Under the pieces are notes generated by a model. It worked only from the letters and a program-made list of their open reading frames with translations. It was not told where the DNA came from and searched no databases. From NCBI GenBank assembly GCA_023429995.1, contig JAEZCE010000081.1:1-7217 (forward strand): 7,217 nt of DNA. Reading direction: 5' to 3'. This stretch comes from Bacillota bacterium. Its GTDB lineage: Bacteria > Bacillota > UBA4882 > UBA8346. Shown piece after piece: positions 1 to 5,386 of this stretch; positions within the stretch are counted from its first letter, which is position 1, and every line of letters begins with the position of its first letter. The position numbers and the translations under genes are program-made.

Positions 1-2
1 AG

Positions 3-269
3 CTTAAAGATTACGTCCAGAAAATAGTCGTTACCAGTAAAGAAAAGGAACAAGCTAAAACCATTTTAAAGTGGGCAAATGTGATTATTTCAAACTCAAA
101 GTCCTATATTTTAGGTACTTATCATGGATTGCCCAAAAAGCATTTGGATAGATATCTGGATGAATTCTGCTATCGCCTGAATCGAAGATTTTGCGAGCAT
201 TTGATATTTGGAAAACTCCTTAATGCTTGTGTTTTTGCTCCAAAAATTACTTATGCTGAGTTAACTTAA
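3..269 (+). CDS. IS1595/ISXO2-like transposase, C-terminal part (5' end outside window)
   Basis: The frame is open from the left edge, so this is the last 88 residues of a longer transposase and not a free-standing 62-residue gene. The family signature is the stretch LGTYHGLPKKHLDRYLDEF followed by CYRLNRRF, which matches the C-terminal end of ISXO2-like DDE transposases of the IS1595 family; the product would catalyse movement of its own element. It ends with YAELT and a TAA stop. The stop region overlaps the end of the truncated larB frame on the other strand, leaving almost no room for a normal IS end, so the terminal inverted repeat is either very short or lost. A related, non-identical copy lies at the right edge in the opposite orientation. 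Family assignment is from recall of conserved motifs; activity cannot be judged. Confidence 0.85.
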   Translation, partial: LKDYVQKIVVTSKEKEQAKTILKWANVIISNSKSYILGTYHGLPKKHLDRYLDEFCYRLNRRFCEHLIFGKLLNACVFAPKITYAELT

Positions 270-512
270 TAACCATAAAATATTATTATCTTTGGTCAGC
301 ATATATTGGACGATGCTTTTGACTTGTTCGATTGTCTTTCCCTGACAGTAAATCACTTCCGGATATCCTACCCGTATTTCGCGATGATTATCAATCTTGG
401 CAAAGTCCAAATCCTTATAGGGCAAATCTTCAATAACTTTCACAGCTTCATCAATTTCCGCCTCATTATTTTTTACCGATTGCAGTAGATTTTTTAGTTC
501 TTCTTTGTTCAT
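261..512 (-). pseudogene. larB: larB remnant (N-terminal domain only), cut off by transposase
   Basis: The 83-residue product starts MNKEELKNLL and contains LPYKDLDFAKIDNHREIR and PEVIYCQGKT, which I recognise as the N-terminal domain of LarB, the enzyme that carboxylates and hydrolyses nicotinic acid adenine dinucleotide in nickel-pincer cofactor synthesis for lactate racemase and related enzymes. LarB is normally about 250 residues with a C-terminal PurE/AIRC-like catalytic domain; that whole domain is missing. Homology stops at about residue 79 (NNIL, near position 278), and the last few codons run into transposase DNA. The frame is open up to a TTG at 545, but the ATG at 512 is preferred because the family starts with M-N-K/E-E there. 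A GGGA lies 13 bases upstream, a weak ribosome site. A MerR-type promoter precedes it. No larA, larC or larE is visible. Almost certainly non-functional. Confidence 0.85.
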
Positions 513-581
513 ATCTGCTTCATTCCCATTATGATAATTGTTCAAACCAAAATCTTATCCATTACTTTACCATCAACCGAT

Positions 582-612
582 ATTATAATACTTAGAGTTC
601 ACTTCAAGTCAA
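582..612 (-). promoter_or_regulatory. MerR-family-type promoter/operator upstream of larB remnant
   Basis: On the minus strand there is TTGACT (607-612), a 19-base spacer, and TATAAT (582-587). Inside the spacer is the dyad ACTTGAAGTGAACTCTAAGT (590-609), with 7 of 9 base pairs symmetric about a two-base centre. An over-long 19-bp spacer filled by an ACTT...AAGT dyad is the hallmark of promoters activated by MerR-family regulators. It would start transcription about 60 bases before the larB remnant. No MerR-type gene is present in the window, so the regulator must lie elsewhere or has been lost. Confidence 0.7.
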
Positions 613-646
613 TCGTTTTTTGATAGAATCACTACCCTGCGATATT

Positions 647-1180
647 TTATAGATTGTCGGCATTCCGATAGATTGCAGCTTTCTCTTTATTCGAGATCAT
701 TCGATTCAAAATCCAAGCAATGATAATAATTCCCGGAATATCAACCGCCAATCGGGTCCAAGCAAATTTAGGGCCTAAGGCTGCCATTTCAAAAAGAAGC
801 ATCGGTATTTTCGTCGTTGACCAAGCTCCGATAAATATTAATATATTGGTAAAACTGGCTCCCTTCTTCATTAATACGGCAGCCACCGGAAAAGCGCCGT
901 AAAGAGGACCTGCAGCAGCGGAACCAATAAAAAAAGCCAGTACCATTCCCTTCATTCCTGCTCCTGCTCCCATATAGCGGGTCATGGTCTCCTTAGGAAC
1001 CCAAACATCCAAAAACCCGAGTAATAAAAATATCGGTGGGATCACAAGCAACATTTCTTTAAGACTAAAGTACAAAACATGAAGTGCTTTTACTTCTTTA
1101 GGCCAATCTATAAAAGCTATCAATACCATTGGCAATAATGTAATAAAAAAGAACTTGTATCTTTTAATAAATTGAATCAT
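647..1180 (-). CDS. half-size permease, second subunit (ArsP_1/DUF318-like)
   Basis: A 177-residue hydrophobic protein with about five membrane segments (roughly residues 8-24, 41-60, 76-97, 111-130 and 143-159). It carries GPLYGAFPVAAVLMKKGAS (91-109), which aligns with IPGFVAFPTTALLLKNGAG in the gene just upstream; this glycine-proline motif is typical of predicted permeases of COG0701 (ArsP_1/DUF318). Full-length members are about 300 residues with two such halves, so this and its neighbour look like the two halves on separate genes. The start is the ATG at 1180, which overlaps the TGA of the upstream gene as ATGA, with GGAG about ten bases before it; a longer open frame extending to 1444 is only a shadow of the upstream gene. 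Substrate unknown; some ArsP proteins export organoarsenicals, but nothing here points to arsenic. Confidence 0.8.
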   Translation of the reverse strand: MIQFIKRYKFFFITLLPMVLIAFIDWPKEVKALHVLYFSLKEMLLVIPPIFLLLGFLDVWVPKETMTRYMGAGAGMKGMVLAFFIGSAAAGPLYGAFPVAAVLMKKGASFTNILIFIGAWSTTKIPMLLFEMAALGPKFAWTRLAVDIPGIIIIAWILNRMISNKEKAAIYRNADNL

Positions 1181-1656
1181 TTCGCCACCACTCCTATGAC
1201 CCAGGCCACTAAAAATGAAAAGAGAAACGCCAACAAATTTCGATAAATTGTCAATTTCCGCCCGAAATATTTCATTTCCACCGGCATGGTCACCATTCCA
1301 ACCATCATGAGCGTTGAAACAAATGCGCCCATTTGCATTAAGCCTGCTCCATTTTTTAATAAAAGTGCAGTTGTGGGAAAAGCGACAAAACCGGGAATTA
1401 ATGTCACCGCCCCAATTAGTGCGGCGATAATTATCCCCCACCATCCTGATTGATTGCCTAATATTTTACTAATCATATTGGCATCAAGATAAGCCAGCAT
1501 AATTCCAATGAGAACCATTACACCTAAAAATTGTGGCAAAATATTCTCTAAGGAATTCCAGGCCTTTATAAAAGCCAATTTTGTTTTCTGCTTATCCTTC
1601 AGCCATGACCAAACAACCACGATTGCGCAAATAATATATAATGCTAAATTGAACAT
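1177..1656 (-). CDS. half-size permease, first subunit (ArsP_1/DUF318-like)
   Basis: A 159-residue membrane protein with about five hydrophobic segments (roughly residues 3-18, 41-57, 73-96, 108-124 and 139-157). Its motif IPGFVAFPTTALLLKNGAG (87-105), followed by MVTMPVE, matches the repeated unit of COG0701 predicted permeases. It starts at an ATG with GGTGAT nearby as a modest ribosome site and ends in a four-base ATGA overlap with the next half-permease, so the two are translationally coupled and probably assemble as a heterodimer in the cytoplasmic membrane. The polar stretch WLKDKQKTK after segment 1 suggests a cytoplasmic loop by the positive-inside rule. It could also be annotated simply as a predicted permease. 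The transported compound is unknown. It lies downstream of the DUF134 gene with its own likely promoter. Confidence 0.8.
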   Translation of the reverse strand: MFNLALYIICAIVVVWSWLKDKQKTKLAFIKAWNSLENILPQFLGVMVLIGIMLAYLDANMISKILGNQSGWWGIIIAALIGAVTLIPGFVAFPTTALLLKNGAGLMQMGAFVSTLMMVGMVTMPVEMKYFGRKLTIYRNLLAFLFSFLVAWVIGVVAK

Positions 1657-1695
1657 ATGTCATCACCACTAAACATTGCTATATCAGTATATAAT

Positions 1696-1739
1696 CATAT
1701 AGACCACATTATTTTTCTTATCCAACTTTGATTCAAAGT
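1696..1739 (-). promoter_or_regulatory. likely promoter of the permease pair, with adjoining palindrome
   Basis: On the minus strand TTGGAT (1720-1725) and TATATG (1696-1701) are separated by 18 bases and sit about 40 bases before the permease ATG. Touching the -35 side is a perfect 15-base palindrome, ACTTTGATTCAAAGT on the plus strand (1725-1739; 7-base arms, one-base centre). The palindrome has no T-run after it in the minus direction and its arms nearly meet, so an operator is more likely than a terminator for the DUF134 gene. Both boxes are imperfect. Confidence 0.4.
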
Positions 1740-1757
1740 AACATCAAGCTATAACTT

Positions 1758-2255
1758 TCATTCATCAGGATTGCCTTTCCCCGGTTCATTTTTGCCATGT
1801 CGCCAGCATTTCCCGCCGCAAAACCTTTTTCCCTGTCCAAATACGCAAGTAATATCTTTGGAACCACATTCGGGACATTCATAAGTACCATCCAGGATTT
1901 TCATATAGTTTTCATAACTTTCCTGCCATTCCTTTTGGCAGCTTTGACATTTGACCGGGCAAATATTACTGGTAAAATTGCCGCCTTCGATTCGAATGGC
2001 TTTACCGTTGATCAAAGCATCGGCAACCTTTTCTCTGGCAATATTGAGAATTCTCTGAAAAGTAGGGCGGGACACTTCCATTTTTTCCGCGCATTCTTCC
2101 TGTTCCAATCCTTCCAAATCCTTAAGCCGCAAAGCTTCTAATTCTTCAATTTTCAAGATATTCTCTTCAAGTTCGCACTTGGGAATACTGGTCGGAATAA
2201 AATAACGGATGCCGGGAATAAAACCGACTTTACGCCATTTTGTAGGTCTCGCCAT
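1758..2255 (-). CDS. DUF134/UPF0251 family DNA-binding protein with Cys-rich tail
   Basis: A 165-residue protein. The N-terminus MARPTKWRKVGFIPGIRYFI and the following region, including LEELEALRLKDLEGLEQEE, are diagnostic of the UPF0251/DUF134 family. Residues about 51-75 form a sigma-70 region 4-like helix-turn-helix (QEECAEKMEVSRPTFQRIL). The tail beyond residue 95 contains CPVKCQSC (99-106), CPEC (127-130), C137 and FCGGKC (145-150), a likely metal-binding region, zinc or Fe-S; that part is longer than in minimal family members. The family is often found next to NifX-like genes, as here, and is presumed to regulate them; this is inference. The start is supported by a purine-rich GAGAG close to the ATG. 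It lies in its own transcription unit, beyond the terminator of the NifX operon, and reads in the same direction. Confidence 0.85.
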   Translation of the reverse strand: MARPTKWRKVGFIPGIRYFIPTSIPKCELEENILKIEELEALRLKDLEGLEQEECAEKMEVSRPTFQRILNIAREKVADALINGKAIRIEGGNFTSNICPVKCQSCQKEWQESYENYMKILDGTYECPECGSKDITCVFGQGKRFCGGKCWRHGKNEPGKGNPDE

Positions 2256-2328
2256 ATTCTCTCACTTTCAAAACTCAATTAATAGATGTTTAAATCTTAC
2301 CATTTTATGCCTGAACCCGCAATAAAAG

Positions 2329-2362
2329 AAAGAAAGAGAGAACGCGCGTTCTCCCTTTCTTT
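2329..2362 (-). terminator. Rho-independent terminator of the NifX/MinD/Mrp operon
   Basis: A 34-base inverted repeat: on the minus strand AAAGAAAGGGAGAACGC is followed directly by GCGTTCTCTCTTTCTTT. The only imperfect pair is G-T, which becomes a G-U wobble in minus-strand RNA but an A-C clash in plus-strand RNA. CTTTTATT follows on the minus strand. The direction therefore fits termination of the operon whose last gene ends at 2417. Confidence 0.75.
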
Positions 2363-2388
2363 TAGTCAACCAACCCGAAACTCAACCC

Positions 2389-2406
2389 CACCGGCTTAGG
2401 CCGGTG
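2389..2406. repeat. GC-rich stem-loop after NifX-like gene 2
   Basis: CACCGGC (2389-2395), loop TTAG, GCCGGTG (2400-2406): a perfect seven-pair hairpin ten bases past the stop of NifX-like gene 2. Neither side has a T-run, so it is not a canonical terminator. It may protect the 3' end of the transcript or help the larger terminator further on. I could not tie it to a known mobile-element end. Confidence 0.5.
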
Positions 2407-2416
2407 ATGGAGACTA

Positions 2417-2776
2417 TCAATGCTCTCCACAGCTGTCGGCATGAGCGTGCTCATGACAAACGCTACCGGTTGATATCAGTTCCTTTTGCAAATATTGTTC
2501 GACCACTTGACTATTCCGACCACTGATTCCGGTGATCACTTCCATACCGTGTTCATTAAAAATATCCACGGCGCCGCTGCCCATTCCCCCAGCAATAATG
2601 ATTTTTACACCTAAGTCGTGCAAGAAATTAGGCAGAAAACCCGGTTTATGCCCGGGATTGGAAATAAATTTTTCTTCCTTGACAGCGCCATTTTCCAGCT
2701 CATAAAGGGTAAACCCTTCACAATGCCCAAAATGCTGGGCTACAGTTTTATTATCGGTCGCAATTGCAATTTTCAT
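2417..2776 (-). CDS. NifX/NafY-fold protein 2 (dinitrogenase Fe-Mo cofactor family, ORP-like)
   Basis: A 119-residue protein beginning MKIAIATDNKTVAQHFGHCE, the classic start of the NifX/NifB-C-terminal/NafY fold, with IIIAGGMGSGAVDIFNEHG (59-77) as the second conserved block. Such proteins bind iron- or molybdenum-containing clusters; the Desulfovibrio orange protein ORP is a relative that holds a Mo-Cu-S cluster. Possible ligands are H15, H18 and C19. The C-terminal tail (C107 to H119) is rich in His and Cys (CHEHAHADSCGEH), suggesting extra metal binding. It has an AGGAGG ribosome site and overlaps the end of the Mrp remnant by 26 bases. In Desulfovibrio an ORP domain is fused behind an Mrp ATPase (MrpORP); here the same pair would be separate, overlapping genes. 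The frame is intact. There is no nitrogenase in view, so nif gene symbols are not justified. Confidence 0.9.
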   Translation of the reverse strand: MKIAIATDNKTVAQHFGHCEGFTLYELENGAVKEEKFISNPGHKPGFLPNFLHDLGVKIIIAGGMGSGAVDIFNEHGMEVITGISGRNSQVVEQYLQKELISTGSVCHEHAHADSCGEH

Positions 2777-3063
2777 TTTCGTATCCTCCTTTGTTTATTT
2801 TACTTGTTCCTGCCAGAAAACTGTCGGCAATCGAGTCGAAAAATCCGGTAACGACCGCTTCAACGGCTTCAATTTTACCCTCATCCGCCAGAGACGCTAC
2901 TTCTGAGACAATCGGCAACTTGCCGAGAAGCTTCAATCCGGCCGAAGATGCCACTTGCTCGGCGTGGCCCACTCATCACCCCAATTGTGTGCTCAATTGT
3001 TCCAAAAGGATTGACGCTCTTTTTTAAAACTCCATGGTTAACTACGTTTTTATTTTCGGCCAT
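2751..3063 (-). pseudogene. Mrp/NBP35-type ATPase remnant with large internal deletion
   Basis: Two pieces of one protein lie in different frames. The N-terminal piece starts at the ATG at 3063 (GAGG eight bases upstream) and reads MAENKNVV... to TIEHTIGVMSG, the lead-in to the Walker A motif (normally VMSGKGGVGKS). At about 2970 the sequence jumps to GHAEQVASSAGLKLLGKLPI...DEGKIEAVEAV, the C-terminal third of Mrp/NBP35 ATPases, in another frame. About 104 residues remain of the usual 250-290; the P-loop lysines, Walker B and any central cysteines are gone. An upstream ATG at 3105 also opens this frame but has a badly spaced ribosome site. Intact members are P-loop ATPases that carry Fe-S clusters to target proteins. 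The stop lies inside the start of NifX-like gene 2, which suggests translational coupling once existed. A short read-through product is possible but would lack ATPase activity. Confidence 0.75.
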
Positions 3064-3130
3064 TGATAATGCCTCGAATTCAAGTAAATTTATCATTTTG
3101 ATCATACGCCCTTTACTGTTCTGCCCTAAA

Positions 3131-4001
3131 TCATCGGTTCATGTCAATCTTCATGTTCATTTCTTCCTGGAGTTTCTCCCAGAGATTTTCAACCTCCCGG
3201 ATGAATTGTTGATTTCCGGCCTCAACCGGCGTTTTATATTCTTGTAAAGCTTTCATGATGCCGGGATTAAAAGGAATTTTGCCGATGACCGGAAAGCCGT
3301 GATTTTTACAATAGTTTTCGATTTCAGCAGTGATTTCGGGATTTAAATCAAACTTGTTAATACAAACCAAAAATCCGGAAGTGGCGAGAAACTTCCAAAA
3401 CCCGCTCCAAGTCACTTAAACCCGACTTGGTCGGCTCAGCAACCGCCACCACTGCGTCAGCGCCTGCAATGGAGGCAATCACCACGCAGCCGATTCCCGG
3501 CGACCCGTCAATCAAAATCCATTGTTCATCTTTTCTAAACTGCTCAAGTTTTTGGCGGACCTCGGTGACCAACTTGCCTGAGCCTTCCGCTCCAATATCC
3601 AGCAAAGCGTGGGCAAAGGTCCCTCTTTGAGTCTTAGAAACAAAAGTCTGACCGGTTTTTACTGTTTCTAGGCATATGGCCTGAGCGGGACAGGCGATAG
3701 CGCAGGCGCCGCAGCCTTCACAATGAATCGCTACAACTTCAAAGCATTCGTTAACCGCGTCAAACCGGCATATTTCCCGGTACCGCCCGCATTTTAGACA
3801 AGTTGCATGATCAATGACAGCTGCTCTGGCGCCGTAAAAATCTTCCTTCCATAAAGCCTCATGATCCAGTAATAAATAGAGATTGGGGGTGTCCACATCG
3901 CAGTCGGCCAACATTTTCTCTTTGACCAGCAAACTCAGGGATGAAACCAAGGTGCTTTTGCCGGTCCCACCTTTGCCGCTTACAAATGAAATTTGCTTCA
4001 C
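3131..4001 (-). pseudogene. MinD-superfamily ATPase B with inserted ferredoxin domain, frameshifted
   Basis: Start GTG at 4001, overlapping the stop of ATPase A as GTGA, with GAGGGGG upstream. Features in order: Walker A GKGGTGKS (9-16), DCDVDTPN (33-40), ferredoxin insert with cysteines at 68, 71, 78 and at 94, 97, 100, 104, Walker B-like WILIDGSPG (161-169), then AVAEPTKSGLSDLERV. In the first cluster motif, CLKCGRYREIC, Tyr74 stands where the third Cys belongs (TAC instead of TGC). After residue 210 (RHFRI) the frame breaks in the run at 3369-3373; leaving out one base there gives RILVCINKFDLNPE and an intact 289-residue protein, normal for the family. Such ATPases occur in pairs in ORP-type clusters and are thought to drive cluster assembly or electron-coupled maturation. 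As read, the product ends soon after the break and lacks the C-terminal third. Confidence 0.85.
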
Positions 4002-4841
4002 CTCTTGGCCCCCTCTTCCACTTGCATAAGGCATTTCCGGACAACTTCCCTGAACCTTGCTTTCCAATCCGGATCTGCTTGAACCGGCAAAATACCGTTT
4101 GAATAATTTGCGGCGATTTCCCGGGAAAAGGCCATTTTCAGCAGGACCTCGATGCCGTTTTCGGCGCAGAACGAATGGATCATCTTTTCTTCAGGGGTCG
4201 CTTTATTAATGATGACTCCATAAGGAATCCCCATTTTCTCCACCAGTCCGGCGGCGATTTTGAGATCATGAAGCCCGAAAGGCGTCGGTTCCGTAACCAA
4301 GATGCAATAATCACACCCTTCTAGCGACTTCATAACCGCGCAGGAAGCTCCGGGAGGGCAGTCCAGGATCACGAATTCCTCATTACGCATCCGTTTCTTT
4401 AATTCACGAACAATCGGAATACTGACCGATTCACCGATATTTAAACAGCCGTGCATAAAAGTTCCATCTTCGCTCGTCTCAACCACTCCAATGGTCCGTC
4501 CGCTTTCATGAATAGCCCCGGCTGGACAGGCTATCAGGCAAGCGCCGCAATGATGGCAAATTTCCGAAAACACCAGGACGTTATCTTTTAATCACCGCTA
4601 AAGCGTGAAATTGGCACGCTTTAGCGCACGCTCCGCAGCCCATGCAATGCGTGGCATCCACTTTTGGCACGGGCACATTCACTTCATAGGTCTTTAAAGG
4701 ATCCGGTTTTAAAAAAATCGCTCCATTGGGTTCCTCCACATCACAATCGATGTATTGACTGTTTTCCAAGGCATAAGCCAGACTGGCGGAGACAATGGTT
4801 TTTCCGGTGCCGCCTTTGCCGCTTAAAACCGCAATTTTCAT
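3998..4841 (-). pseudogene. MinD-superfamily ATPase A with inserted ferredoxin domain, frameshifted
   Basis: Start ATG at 4841, overlapping the NifX-like gene 1 stop as ATGA. Features in order: Walker A GKGGTGKT (8-15), CDVEEPN (33-39), first 4Fe-4S motif CMGCGACAKAC (66-76), second motif CHHCGACLIAC (94-104), Walker B-like FVILDCPPG, then VTEPTPFGLHDL. All eight cluster cysteines are present, unlike ATPase B. The frame breaks between the two cluster motifs at the four-base run 4586-4589: read directly, translation stops at 4581 after 86 residues (ends VIKR); leaving out one base gives VIKDNVLVFSEIC and a continuous 280-residue protein. The downstream part has an internal GTG that could be mis-annotated as a separate gene of 191 residues. 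In ORP-type clusters this is the partner of ATPase B and probably works in ATP-dependent metal-cluster handling in the cytoplasm. Confidence 0.85.
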
Positions 4842-5212
4842 TTCGGGCTTCCCACCCCCATGCGAAAATGGGAAGCAACCGGGGTATCCATCTTCTCCAG
4901 TCCGCCCTGTTTGTATTGGTCAATATTTTCCCGGATTGAAGCCAGTTTTCCACGGTAAACCCCAATCCCGGCCGCATTCAAAACCTCCAAAGCATTCGGG
5001 CCCACATTCCCGGTGATTAAGGCGCCGGCCTCATGTTCCGACACGATTTGCGCTCCTGCTACACCCGCGCCTCCGACCGATGCACCCTGGTTGTCAATGG
5101 CTTCAAATTCCATCGTATCCGAATCTACAAACAAAAAAAAGGCCGCTCTGCCAAAACGCTGATCCATTTCGCTTTCAAGCGTGTTTCCACCCGCCGAGAC
5201 AGCAATTTTCAT
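4838..5212 (-). CDS. NifX/NafY-fold protein 1 (dinitrogenase Fe-Mo cofactor family, ORP-like)
   Basis: A 124-residue protein beginning MKIAVSAGGNTLESEMDQRF, with GAQIVSEHEAGALITGNVGP (53-72) and NALEVLNAAGIGVYRG as conserved blocks; this is the NifX/NafY fold that binds metal-sulfur clusters. It is the first gene of the minus-strand operon, with an AAGGAGG ribosome site and a near-consensus promoter about 60 bases upstream. Its stop overlaps the start of MinD-type ATPase A, so the two are translationally coupled. It differs from NifX-like protein 2 in lacking the His/Cys-rich tail and having no cysteine at all, so any cluster would have to be held by other residues or by a partner. The paired arrangement of two NifX-like proteins with two MinD ATPases and an Mrp ATPase recalls the Desulfovibrio ORP genes. 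Intact frame. Confidence 0.9.
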   Translation of the reverse strand: MKIAVSAGGNTLESEMDQRFGRAAFFLFVDSDTMEFEAIDNQGASVGGAGVAGAQIVSEHEAGALITGNVGPNALEVLNAAGIGVYRGKLASIRENIDQYKQGGLEKMDTPVASHFRMGVGSPK

Positions 5213-5272
5213 CTTCGATATCCTCCTTCAAATCATAATCCATCTCAACATTATTGGCTTATGCTCATAAAT

Positions 5273-5302
5273 ATTATATGAAATATTTTTGGCATATGTC
5301 AA
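5273..5302 (-). promoter_or_regulatory. promoter of NifX/MinD/Mrp operon, with palindrome over the -35 box
   Basis: On the minus strand TTGACA (5297-5302), 18 bases, TATAAT (5273-5278): both hexamers match the housekeeping sigma consensus exactly. The predicted start is about 55 bases before the NifX-like gene 1 ATG. The -35 box lies in a 14-base near-perfect palindrome (TTGGCATATGTCAA on the plus strand, 5289-5302), a candidate repressor site. No sigma-54 (GG/GC, -24/-12) pair was seen, unlike the Desulfovibrio orp operons. Confidence 0.7.
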
Positions 5303-5307
5303 TTATT

Positions 5308-5332
5308 CCTTGGATTGACTTTCAGTCCAAGG
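5308..5332. repeat. 25-base palindrome over the MBL gene -35 box, candidate operator
   Basis: CCTTGGA (5308-5314) and TCCAAGG (5326-5332) are perfect inverted arms, and symmetry continues inward (TGAC/TTCA region), leaving only a T-G pair and the central bases mismatched. It covers the -35 box of the plus-strand promoter, upstream of the expected transcription start, so it would act in DNA as an operator and not as an RNA hairpin. It ends six bases from the palindrome of the opposite promoter. Confidence 0.6.
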
Positions 5333-5343
5333 CTGGGTATAGT
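5315..5343 (+). promoter_or_regulatory. promoter of the MBL-fold hydrolase gene
   Basis: TTGACT (5315-5320), a 17-base spacer and TATAGT (5338-5343) form a near-consensus housekeeping promoter. The expected transcription start is near 5350, followed by AGGAGG at 5371-5376 and the ATG at 5387. It is back-to-back with the operon promoter, the two -35 boxes being only 12 bases apart, so a bound regulator could control both directions. Confidence 0.7.
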
Positions 5344-5386
5344 TGACTTAGAAATTCCAATTTTTCAGCCAGGAGGTCGTCACAGG

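Noticed and set aside
306..488. Plus-strand open frame across the larB remnant
   Set aside because: It is antisense to clear LarB homology and has no ribosome site or recognisable motif.
1181..1444. N-terminal extension of the second permease frame up to 1444
   Set aside because: It lies wholly within the first permease gene in another frame, has no hydrophobic permease pattern, and the ATG at 1180 has the ATGA coupling.
1797..2141. Plus-strand open frame of 114 codons opposite the DUF134 gene
   Set aside because: The minus strand codes a clearly recognised family; the plus frame has no family features and no ribosome site.
2389..2406. Hairpin as the end of an IS200/IS605-type element
   Set aside because: No TnpA or TnpB-like coding sequence lies next to it, and no second matching hairpin was found.
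2764..3247. Plus-strand open frames opposite the Mrp remnant and ATPase B
   Set aside because: They are shadows of minus-strand coding DNA with matching family motifs on the other strand.
3369..4589. Programmed ribosomal frameshifting in the two MinD-type genes
   Set aside because: The two breaks lie at different places in the paralogues, lack a shared slippery sequence or stimulatory structure, and a third similar indel is seen elsewhere; decay or error is simpler.
4741..5016. Open frames on both strands near 4741-5016 rich in Pro, Arg and Trp
   Set aside because: They are out-of-frame readings of NifX-like gene 1 and the start of ATPase A.
5213..5386. Sigma-54 promoter for the ORP-like operon, as in Desulfovibrio
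   Set aside because: TTGGC occurs twice, but no GC follows at the required ten-base spacing, and a near-perfect housekeeping promoter is present.
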